DNA of 64,000 nt from Okeania sp. SIO1I7 (GTDB lineage Bacteria; Cyanobacteriota; Cyanobacteriia; Cyanobacteriales; Microcoleaceae), in assembly GCA_010672585.1 (NCBI GenBank), contig JAAHGF010000001.1, positions 62,001-126,000 on the forward strand, written 5' to 3'. The notes under the pieces were generated by a model. It did not search any database and was not told where the DNA came from. It saw only the letters and a list, made by a program, of their open reading frames with translations. Of the stretch, positions 24,277-31,872 are shown piece after piece (the stretch's first letter is position 1; each line of letters begins with the position of its first letter). A program made the translations under genes and the position numbers.

Positions 24277-24563
24277 GTAAGCATTTCCTCCGGAATGCTG
24301 CGCAAACAGCTATTAGCTGTCAGCTATCAGCAACAAGACTCTCTCATATAGGACAGTGTTTATAGTCATTCCGAATAAGAATGGAACACTTTTTCAGCCA
24401 AAACCCTTTCACAGCAAGAAAACCTTGTCTCAATCTAAACCAGAATGACTATAAATTAACAACTGACTTTAAGAGGCAACTTTGTAGTAAGACAATTAAA
24501 TATTGCTTTGATCCTAAACTAAAAGCAATAGCTGATAGCTGATGGCTGACGGCTGAATGCTTA
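24277..24563. repeat. Repeat element, family H (copy 2), carrying a nested element
   Basis: Ends GTAAGCATTTCC and GAATGCTTAC, as at 23683. It starts CTCCGGAATGCTGCGCAAACAG and finishes with AGCTGATAGCTGATGGCTGA. Its middle is occupied by a separate TIR element at 24359-24455. Confidence 0.7.
24359..24455. mobile_element. Small TIR element nested in family H
   Basis: 97 bp with perfect 13-bp termini TTTATAGTCATTC / GAATGACTATAAA. A matching right end (AAATGACTATAAAAA) is near 4740-4755. Non-coding. Confidence 0.75.
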
Positions 24564-24590
24564 CAAACTTTTGAACTTACTTTTTGACTT

Positions 24591-25658
24591 TTGACTTTCG
24601 ACTTAAAACCTTATACAGTAGTCTTAATTATTCCCACTGGTATCGGTGCATCTATTGGTGGTTATGCTGGAGATGCTTTACCAGTGGCACGAGCGATCGC
24701 ACAAACTTGCGATATCCTAATCACTCACCCCAATGTTCTGAATGGGGCACAACTCTATTGGCCATTATCTAATGCTCTCTATGTAGAAGGATATGCTCTT
24801 GACAAATTTGCTCAGGGATGGTATGGATTACAACCTGTACATCAAAACCGAGTGGGTTTAATCCTCGACCAAGGTATTGAGGCAGAATTGCAAATGCGCC
24901 ATTTACAAGCTGCGGATGCGACTAGAGCAACTTTAGGGCTAAATCTCACAGATTATATAATTACAGATGTCCCACTAGAAGTACAATTACAACAATCTGA
25001 GTCTGGAGCATCCTGGGGCACAATCGCTAATTCAGATAGTTTGCTACGAGCAGCAGAAACTCTAATTCACAAAGCTAAAGCAGAAGCGATCGCTGTTGTT
25101 GCCAGATTTCCCGATGATGAAGGTAGTACAGGATTACAACTATATCGCCACGGACAAGGAGTTGACCCTTTAGCTGGTGCAGAAGCGGTTATTAGTCATT
25201 TGATTGTCAAAACTTTTCAGGTTCCCTGCGCTCATGCTCCTGCTTTATTACCTCTACCTTTAGACCCTAACTTATCGCCTCGGTCTGCTGCGGAAGAAAT
25301 TGGTTACACATTTTTACCTTGTGTATTAGTGGGGTTGAGTCGAGCGCCACAATTAGTAAAAACAAAAGATAGTCCCCTACTCCCTAATACTATTTTGGCA
25401 AAACAAGTAGATGCTGTAGTTGTACCTGCTACTGCTTGTGGTGGTAGTGCGGTAATGAGTTTCAGTCAAACTCCAGCGCAAATTATTGCCGTCAGAGAAA
25501 ATAAAACTCAAATGCAAGCTTCACCAGAAAGTTTGGGGATAAAAGCATTAGAGGTGAATTCATATTTGGAGGCGTTGGGGATATTGGTTGCTCATCGAGC
25601 TGGCATTAATTCAGAAGCATTAAGGCCAGAAATATTACCAATTGCCAAAATTCAGTAG
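24591..25658 (+). CDS. DUF3326 family protein
   Basis: 355 residues. Family features: VVLIIPTGIGASIGGYAGDA near 10-29, ITHPNVLNGAQLYWPLSNAL near 44-63, the ARFPDD segment near 165, CAHAPALLPLPLDP near 213-226, and VVVPATACGGSAVMSFS near 277-293. Function unknown; a metabolic role is guessed only from the Gly-rich N-terminus and conserved acidic and His residues. The only in-frame start consistent with the conserved N-terminus is TTG 24591, inside a TTTTGACTTTTGACTT repeat next to a family H element, so the original start codon and leader may have been replaced. Confidence 0.82.
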   Translation: MTFDLKPYTVVLIIPTGIGASIGGYAGDALPVARAIAQTCDILITHPNVLNGAQLYWPLSNALYVEGYALDKFAQGWYGLQPVHQNRVGLILDQGIEAELQMRHLQAADATRATLGLNLTDYIITDVPLEVQLQQSESGASWGTIANSDSLLRAAETLIHKAKAEAIAVVARFPDDEGSTGLQLYRHGQGVDPLAGAEAVISHLIVKTFQVPCAHAPALLPLPLDPNLSPRSAAEEIGYTFLPCVLVGLSRAPQLVKTKDSPLLPNTILAKQVDAVVVPATACGGSAVMSFSQTPAQIIAVRENKTQMQASPESLGIKALEVNSYLEALGILVAHRAGINSEALRPEILPIAKIQ

Positions 25659-25713
25659 TATGGCACTACGCAAATAGGTCAAGACATTTATGAATGCTCA
25701 AACTCAGTTAGGG

Positions 25714-26053
25714 ATAATATAGAATCAGGTTATACAGTATATGTTTATAATTCTATCCACACTTCAGTATTAAATCATATCAAATCCGGTGGGGTTGCAC
25801 ATAGAATCCGGCTATATAATATCTGTTTATAATTTCTTAAATTACTCCAATATTAGACATCTCTTCCACGGATAGGGAGTAGGTATGGAGGGGGAAATAA
25901 TTGATAATTTATGTACGATAATAGTAATTGATTTTTTATTATTACCAGATGTCTATCTAATCTCCCCCACTCCCTAAATTCCCCTCCTGGGAGGGGCTAG
26001 GGGTGGGTCCCCTACTCTCAACTATATAGTAAGTATTCAACAGGATTTGATAT
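25714..26053. repeat. Degenerate family A-like composite with a nested family E element
   Basis: Bounded by AATATAGAATCAGGTTATAC on the left and TTCAACAGGATTTGATATC on the right, variants of the family A ends seen also at 5546-5926. A family E element sits inside at 25853-25955. CTCCCCTCCTGGGAGGGG-type palindromes occur near 25981. Confidence 0.55.
25853..25955. mobile_element. MITE-like element, family E (copy 1)
   Basis: 103 bp, ends TAGACATCTC and AGATGTCTA, interior AATAATTGATAATTTATGTA shared with the copies at 26918, 39907 and 62013. The terminal TA on each side could be the duplicated target. Confidence 0.75.
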
Positions 26054-26088
26054 CAGACCATCCCCCCCATCCCCCCATCTCATATAAC

Positions 26089-26180
26089 CAGGACTTACGC
26101 AAATGCAATATATGTAGTAGATATAAACTATAGCACTATGGCATATATAGTGTTTTTGTCGGAAAAATGTGTAAGTCCTG
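26089..26180. mobile_element. MITE-like element, family C (copy 1), 5-bp target duplication
   Basis: 92 bp, termini CAGGACTTACGCA and GTGTAAGTCCTG. Flanked by ATAAC at 26084-26088 and 26181-26185. Other copies are at 31351, 51038 and 61498. Confidence 0.88.
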
Positions 26181-26335
26181 ATAACTAAGTATTCAACAGG
26201 ATTTGATATTACTTCTGACTTCTGACTTCTGTACGTCGCCAATCCTACGGCTCCCCTATCTGACTTGCGCGTAGCGCCATACCATCCTGTACAATAGTTA
26301 AATATAAAATCTAAATTTAATTTGATGGCGGACAA

Positions 26336-26920
26336 GTGACAGAGCAAATTCCTGAAAATCCAGAAATCGAGCCTCTAACTCGTACTCAAGTACTAGTGGC
26401 AATGGGAGTAACAGCATTGGTATTACTGGCAATCTCTAAAACCTGCTTGCTACTTGGTGTTAATTTATTACCTGTTAGTTGGAATCCTAGAGCGTTATTG
26501 TGGGGAGTAGCGATCGCTTTAGGTATTACTATTGCCAGTTCCTTAGTTTATCGCATTTGGCCAACTTATCGTCGTAGTGCAGATCAATATCTTAAATTAG
26601 TTGTGACTCCTTTGTTATGGCCCGATCTAATCTGGTTGGGATTACTACCAGGATTGAGTGAAGAATTGTTATTTCGAGGTGTAATTTTGTCTGCCTTGGG
26701 ATTAGATACAGTGGCATTAATTGCTTCAAGTATTTTCTTTGGTGTTTTACATTTGAGCGGTAAGCAACAATGGCCTTATATGGTTTGGGCAACAATAGTT
26801 GGAATGGTGTTGGGATATAGCGCTTTAGCAACAGGTAATTTATTAATACCAATTATTGCCCACATTTTGACAAATTTGATTTCTAGTAGTATGTGGAAAT
26901 GGGAACATAATTACAAATAG
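26336..26920 (+). CDS. CPBP-family intramembrane metalloprotease (CAAX-like)
   Basis: 194 residues starting at GTG 26336; an upstream ATG at 26323 stops after four codons. About five membrane helices. The CPBP (ABI) motifs are present: EELLFRG with Glu109-Glu110 and Arg114, FGVLHL with His139, and the C-terminal HILTNL with His176 and Asn180. Members cleave or bind membrane substrates; the substrate here is unknown. The stop TAG (26918-26920) coincides with the first three bases of a family E element, so the end of the protein may have been set by the insertion. Confidence 0.88.
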   Translation: MTEQIPENPEIEPLTRTQVLVAMGVTALVLLAISKTCLLLGVNLLPVSWNPRALLWGVAIALGITIASSLVYRIWPTYRRSADQYLKLVVTPLLWPDLIWLGLLPGLSEELLFRGVILSALGLDTVALIASSIFFGVLHLSGKQQWPYMVWATIVGMVLGYSALATGNLLIPIIAHILTNLISSSMWKWEHNYK

Positions 26921-27157
26921 ACATCTTCTACAAAAGTAGGGAGTAGGGATTCAAGAATTAAGAATTTAGAATTAAGAATTTAGAATTAATTGTTTAGAAT
27001 TACCTCTTCTTATAAATAAGAGGATTGAATAAAAATATTTTTTTTCTTTTTTATCCATGAATGGAGAGGCTTTATACCTGAATTTTTTGGTAAGGAAAAA
27101 TAATTGATAATTTATGTGCGATAATTGATTTTATTTTTTATTATTGGACATTTATAA
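26918..27157. mobile_element. Family E element (copy 2) with nested family D
   Basis: The left end TAGACATCTTC overlaps the CPBP stop codon. The right end is decayed (TTGGACATTTATA). Family E interior (AATAATTGATAATTTATGTG) resumes near 27098 after an inserted D-like block (about 26951-27095: GAATTAAGAATTTAGAATT repeats and TGAATGGAGAGGCTT). Confidence 0.65.
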
Positions 27158-27279
27158 TAGTCACAAAGAGTTTAATAATTATGGTTAAAACTGATAATGT
27201 TAGTCTCCAGTTTGGCTTGATAATTCCAACAAATACTAATTCTAATTTAATTACATAGATAGAGACTTAATAATTTAAG

Positions 27280-28956
27280 ATGACAGAATCAGGGTTTGAC
27301 TTTAGCCACTACTATACATATCAAGAGGTGGTAAATTTTTTGTATCAAATGAGTGAAAGTAATCCCCATTTGATTGAGTTAAAAGTTATTGGTAAAAGCT
27401 ATGGTGGATTAGATATTTTCTTAGCTACTGTTACTAACCAAAATACAGGAAAAGCAAAAGAAAAACCTGGATATTGGATTGATGCTAATATTCATGCTGG
27501 AGAAGTTACAGGTTCTGCTGTTGCTCTATATATTATTTATCATCTACTAAATAGTTACGCTAGCGAACCTCAAATTACTCGTTTATTAGACAACTACACA
27601 GTTTATGTATTACCTCGCATTGCTGTTGATGGAGCAGAACAATATTTAACAACTCCCCAAAGATTGCGATCAAGTATTCGTCATTATCCATATCCCGAAG
27701 AACGTGATGGACTCCACTGGGAAGATGTAAATGGGGATGGGTTAATTTTGCAGATGCGACTCAAAGATGATTGTGGAGCGTGGAAAATTTCCCCAGAAGA
27801 CTCTAGAATAATGGTGCGTCGCGAACCCGATGAATTTGGAGGCACTTACTACACTATTCTGCAAGAGGGAATCATCAAAAACTATAACGGTTATGATCTT
27901 AAAATTGCTCCCGCACTAGAAGGAATGGATTTTAATCGCAACTATCCTTATAAATGGCAACCGGAGGGAAAACAAAAAGGTGCTGGAGATTTTCCTTTTT
28001 CTGAACCGGAAACTCGTGCTGTAGCAGAATTTTGGCGCGAGCATTCTAATATTAATGGTTTCATTAGTTATCATACTTTTTCTGCGGTAATTTTACGTCC
28101 TTATAGCATTTATCCAGACGACCGCTTACCTGTGGAAGATTTGGAAATTTACAATTTGATTGGGGAAAAGGGTACTGAAATTACTGGTTATGAATGTGTT
28201 TCGGTTTATCATAACTTTTGCTATCCTCCTAATCGGAAGACTTATGGTGGGATGGATGACTATTGTTACGATCGCTTTGGTTGGTTTGGTTTTGTTATAG
28301 AGCTTTGGGATGCACCTACAGCAGCAGGAGTTAAGAAGGAGGATTATGTTAAGTGGATACAACGTCATCCTGTTTCAGATGATTTGAAATTGATGCAGTG
28401 GAATGATGAAAAGTTGGGTGGGAAGGGTTTTATTAACTGGCAACCGTTTGAACATCCGCAACTGGGTACTGTAGAAATTGGTGGATGGAATCATAAGGAG
28501 GTTTGGCAAAATGCTCCTGTGGAATATTTACCGAAGTTGTGCGAGCAACATTGTCAGTTTGCTATTTCTCATGCTTTGATGTCACCTCGTTTGGCAGTGA
28601 GTCAGACAGTAGTTGAGCATCAGGGTGGGGATATTTATCTGGTAGTGGTGCAGTTGGAAAATCAGGGATTTTTGCCTACTTATACCAGTGAAAAAGCTAG
28701 GGAAGGAAAAAGTGTTCGACCTATAGAGGTGATGTTGACTTTGCCTGAAAATGTAACGTTGCTTAGTGGGAAGCAGTTACAGGAAATAGGTCATTTGGAG
28801 GGGCGATCGAATAAAGCTTTTGCTAATTCTGCTCGAGGTAATGATTATCGTTGTCATGTTGAGTGGGTGATTAAAGGTTTTGCTGGTTGTGAAATTGAAA
28901 TAACAGCGCGGGGGCAACGTTCAGGTGTGGTGAGAAGTATGATTACTTTAAAATAA
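27280..28956 (+). CDS. M14-family zinc carboxypeptidase
   Basis: 558 residues, no obvious signal peptide. M14 enzymes remove C-terminal amino acids or process peptidoglycan peptides using Zn2+. Zinc ligands are His72 and Glu75 (NIHAGEVTGS) and His265 (GFISYHTFSAV). FNRNYPY at 218-224 is the substrate Arg/Asn site. The catalytic Glu is probably Glu341 (FVIELWD). The last 150 residues form an extra C-terminal domain after the peptidase fold. All active-site residues are present, so it should be active. It stands alone, 122 bp after the E/D repeat. Confidence 0.93.
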   Translation: MTESGFDFSHYYTYQEVVNFLYQMSESNPHLIELKVIGKSYGGLDIFLATVTNQNTGKAKEKPGYWIDANIHAGEVTGSAVALYIIYHLLNSYASEPQITRLLDNYTVYVLPRIAVDGAEQYLTTPQRLRSSIRHYPYPEERDGLHWEDVNGDGLILQMRLKDDCGAWKISPEDSRIMVRREPDEFGGTYYTILQEGIIKNYNGYDLKIAPALEGMDFNRNYPYKWQPEGKQKGAGDFPFSEPETRAVAEFWREHSNINGFISYHTFSAVILRPYSIYPDDRLPVEDLEIYNLIGEKGTEITGYECVSVYHNFCYPPNRKTYGGMDDYCYDRFGWFGFVIELWDAPTAAGVKKEDYVKWIQRHPVSDDLKLMQWNDEKLGGKGFINWQPFEHPQLGTVEIGGWNHKEVWQNAPVEYLPKLCEQHCQFAISHALMSPRLAVSQTVVEHQGGDIYLVVVQLENQGFLPTYTSEKAREGKSVRPIEVMLTLPENVTLLSGKQLQEIGHLEGRSNKAFANSARGNDYRCHVEWVIKGFAGCEIEITARGQRSGVVRSMITLK

Positions 28957-29659
28957 TGGCGTTGCTGAATTGAAGTATGAGTGCGCGATTGTTTGGTTCT
29001 GGTCAAGCTCCCTAAATCCCCTTTCAACAAAAAGCGCAGCATCCTCTGGCTTCCCCCTTTCCAAGGGGGACGGGAGGGGGATTAAAGGGGGACTTTTAGA
29101 GTTTTATTCCCCCCAAAATTGGCTTGCTCGGGGGGCAAAATCATACCCAGAATCAGCAACGCCAAAATAATTATCTATCATACCATGTCCATTCAGGAGT
29201 CAGTCCTCAGGAGTTATATCAAATCCGGTTAAACAGCCATAAAATGGTTAAGTTAGGAGTCCTCAGGAGTCAGTCCTCAGGAGTCAGTCCTCAGGAGGGA
29301 AGAAAGGAGGAATACATAGGAAATATTGGAGATGGGGTATTGATAGTTTCAGTATTTCTTTGGTACTGTCGGTACCCGGAGTCCTTAAATTTTATTGTAA
29401 CTGACCCGTCCGTTAGCGTAGCTCCCCCGGAGGGGGAACATGATATAACACAAATTTCAGATGAATACCAGTAATGTGCATAATTTTGCCAGAAAAATTG
29501 GATTTTTGTTTTCAAGTGAATTAGAAATGCACATTGGTTATGAAAAATTCCCAGAAACAGTCTGATTTCACATTCGACTTGAGATTAACTACCATTTTCG
29601 TTACTACAAATCAACCTTGGTTACATTGTATGTAATGAAGCAATTAGGAATTTTCTCAA
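28957..29659. repeat. Repeat-filled spacer including a decayed family A copy
   Basis: 29000-29110 is a G/C block (TTCCAAGGGGGACGGG, AAAGGGGGACTTTT) found widely in cyanobacterial spacers. 29217-29445 is a decayed family A copy (TATCAAATCCGGTTAAACAG ... GGAACATGATA). The interior contains three GTCAGTCCTCAGGA repeats (29250-29295). No gene is supported. Confidence 0.6.
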
Positions 29660-29977
29660 ATGACTGTATCAACAATGACTGGATCAACTTTACCTACTTT
29701 AAAAAATGGTGATAGCGGAGATGCTGTTCGCTTTCTTGAACAGTTACTATCTTCAATTTATTGGTTTGGCTTGCAACAAGGTAGACCATCTCTGATTACA
29801 AATCTTGTGATCTTTGATGCCCAGTACGATAGTCAATGCCAACAAGTAGTAACTGAGTTTCAAAAAAATTATAACGCCATTTTTCCTTTTCCATCACCTG
29901 ACATCACAGTAGATGGAGTGGTAGGTCCCCAAACATGGAAAGCGTTAGCTGATGCTATCTTCAAATACACTTATTGA
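29660..29977 (+). CDS. Small peptidoglycan-binding-domain protein
   Basis: 105 residues, essentially one PG_binding_1 domain. It has an N-terminal LKNGDSGDAVRFLEQLLSSI helix (12-31) and the C-terminal VDGVVGPQTWKALADA signature (82-97), with a longer middle loop than usual (35-65). No signal peptide is visible. The domain usually docks enzymes on cell-wall peptidoglycan, and here nothing else is attached. A truncated paralogue fragment lies 330 bp downstream. Confidence 0.82.
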   Translation: MTVSTMTGSTLPTLKNGDSGDAVRFLEQLLSSIYWFGLQQGRPSLITNLVIFDAQYDSQCQQVVTEFQKNYNAIFPFPSPDITVDGVVGPQTWKALADAIFKYTY

Positions 29978-30310
29978 AGTAGCACTCAGCACTTCAGCAC
30001 TCAGAATTTTCAGGGTGTTATATAGTGGGGGATTGAAACTCCCATAAAAGGCGCACCACGAGCTTTTTCACGTTAAGCGTGGGAGACGCCGAACCCTTGA
30101 TTTTTTTTAGTGTTCCAGCTAAATGCTGGCAAGCGGAGCATTCCGGAACGGAAAAGCTGATAGCTAGTTAAAACCTAAACATTCTTGTTGCTACATCTCT
30201 AGATATTTAGCAACAAGAGTGTACAAACCCCAGGACTAAAGTCCAAGGGTTCCTGACCAAACCGATCTAATTTCTCATACTCACCTATCTTACATACAGG
30301 ATAATTAACA
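29978..30310. repeat. Dispersed repeat shared with the desB upstream region
   Basis: It starts TGAAGTAGCACTCAGCA directly at the preceding stop codon. It contains ATAAAAGGCGCACCAC and GTGGGGGA.T.AAAC elements and ends in AGCTGATAGCTAGTT. The block at 54411-54582 has the same order of parts. Non-coding. Confidence 0.7.
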
Positions 30311-30439
30311 ATGATATTAAGTATTTCAAGTTCTTTTTCTTTACCGGTTGTACGCAACGGAAGCATCGGTTCTGATGTGACTCTGGTACAACGCCTTCTA
30401 AATAATGCTGGCTTGGGAGTTCACTGCTCCCACTTCTGA
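30311..30439 (+). pseudogene. Truncated peptidoglycan-binding-domain fragment
   Basis: 42 codons: MILSISSSFSLP, then VVRNGSIGSDVTLVQRLLNN and AGLG before a stop. The ...NGS.GSDVTLVQRLL.. helix is the N-terminal half of PG_binding_1, similar in pattern to the start of the gene at 29660. The G-P-x-T half is missing. It is too short to fold as the domain, so a relic. Confidence 0.55.
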
Positions 30440-30953
30440 CTTCAGTTATTCAGACAGTGAGATTTGAGGAGAATACTCCCATGCAAGTTATATATCAGAA
30501 CTTACACAGAGACTCTACTTATGGCTTATGGCGAGGGCGAATACCATTCGTACCTATAAATGCTGCTTTATAGTTTTCAGTATTGGTGACATTCTTTTTT
30601 TAAGCTTTTTATTATAACACTTGAATGATTTATTTGTCAACTGCCAAAAGTTTTAAATTTAAGAAAAAAACATCCGGAAAAATAATAAATATCTATATGA
30701 GATATAAATATCTTCATCCAATCTTTATAATAATTCATTATTATTTAAAGATTTGATGAAGATGAGCAAAAATTGATGTTTTTTCAAAAAAAAAAGTTAA
30801 TAATAGTAAGTATGAATTTCAACTAACTTATAGTAACCTCAACTAAGTAACCTAGATATATCTGTTATGTCTTTTGTAGTCAAGCATAGCAGATTTTTTA
30901 TTCTTGCAGACACTATGAAGTACATCATATCTGTATCAACCCAAACAACCGAT
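30440..30953. other. AT-rich spacer
   Basis: A decayed family C-like end (ATATCAGAACTTACACAGAG) is near 30490-30510. The rest is AT-rich with an inverted pair around ATCTTTATAATAATTCATTA. No gene seen. Confidence 0.4.
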
Positions 30954-31316
30954 TTAAGTATCTACCAACACGGTTACTGCTGCTACCGCAATTAACATTT
31001 CATCATTTTTATCTTCCAACTCAGCGATCGCCCGACCCTGCACCACCATACCTCCATCTTCAATAGTAATACTTTTCTGGCCAAAAGGCAATACTGCCAA
31101 AACCTCTTCTACCTTCACCTCTTCTGGGTAAGGTACAGCTACCTGTACTTCTACAATCATTTCATTGGGATGACTTAAACCTGCTACTTCCCAGACTCCA
31201 GGTAAAGCATTATGAGCGATCGCATTTCTGACAGCTCTAGCTGCAGCTACTGTTGGTTCCTGGCCATGTTGGTCTATCCCCATACCCATTTCAATAATTA
31301 AACGTTTTCTAGCCAT
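30954..31316 (-). CDS. Lin0512 family protein
   Basis: 120 residues. It matches the small conserved Lin0512/TIGR02058 pattern: KRLIIEMGMGIDQHGQEPTV at the N-terminus, AAARAVRNAIAHNALPG, VQVAVPYPEEVKVEEVLAVL, and DGGMVVQGRAIAELEDKND. Compact alpha/beta fold expected. No biochemical role is known to me. Start ATG 31316. Confidence 0.85.
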   Translation of the reverse strand: MARKRLIIEMGMGIDQHGQEPTVAAARAVRNAIAHNALPGVWEVAGLSHPNEMIVEVQVAVPYPEEVKVEEVLAVLPFGQKSITIEDGGMVVQGRAIAELEDKNDEMLIAVAAVTVLVDT

Positions 31317-31350
31317 AACTACCCAAAATTAACTACAATTTTTTCAAAAT

Positions 31351-31682
31351 CAGGACTTACGCATTACCGAATAATTAACTAATTAATAATTAAATAATTC
31401 GCGCCTTGAAGCCTCCCCTTTTAAGGGGAAAAAGCGGTCGTTTTGCTACGCAACATGTAAAGCGCAGCTTCCCGTAGGGTGGGATGGCGAGGTCTCGGAG
31501 CCATATCCATGAGACCAAGAGAAAAGAAATAATATTTCCTTATATTCAATCAAGGACGGTTAAAACCCGAGGTAATTATCAATTATCCATTATCAATTAT
31601 CCTAATAGACGCTACATATAGTGTATGCTTGATCATTATTGCTTATATAAACACTATGATTGGTGCAATTGCGTAAGTCCTG
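31351..31682. mobile_element. Family C element (copy 2) split by a nested family D element
   Basis: Ends CAGGACTTACGCA and TTGCGTAAGTCCTG, flanked by AAAAT at 31346-31350 and 31683-31687. The element is 332 bp instead of 91-93 because a family D block is inserted. Confidence 0.85.
31364..31615. mobile_element. Family D element (copy 3), nested
   Basis: It begins TTACCGAATAATTAACTAAT, carries CGCCTTGAAGCCTCCCCTTT with TTAAGGGG, and ends GAGGTAATTATCAATTATCC. The block at 50634-50880 has the same parts. Confidence 0.7.
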
Positions 31683-31872
31683 AAAATAATAGAATCACCA
31701 GGAATTTCCCAGTAATTCTATTATCCTATCAAGGTAAAACTATAAGCTCTATAGTCTTTTGTTAGTTCTAATTCAAAAGCCTTGAGCAATTTAGCACTCA
31801 GCAAACAGCTTAGATTGGCCTTAGAAATTTCAACCCAAGCTGAAAGCTGAAAGCTGACAGCTGACAGCTAAA

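Noticed and set aside
26018-26347. Minus-strand 109-codon ORF
   Set aside because: It spans a family C element and repeat ends and overlaps the start of the CPBP gene.
30036-30056. CRISPR-repeat-like GGGGGATTGAAAC motif
   Set aside because: It occurs once here and once in altered form at 54518, with no regular spacers; it belongs to a dispersed repeat.
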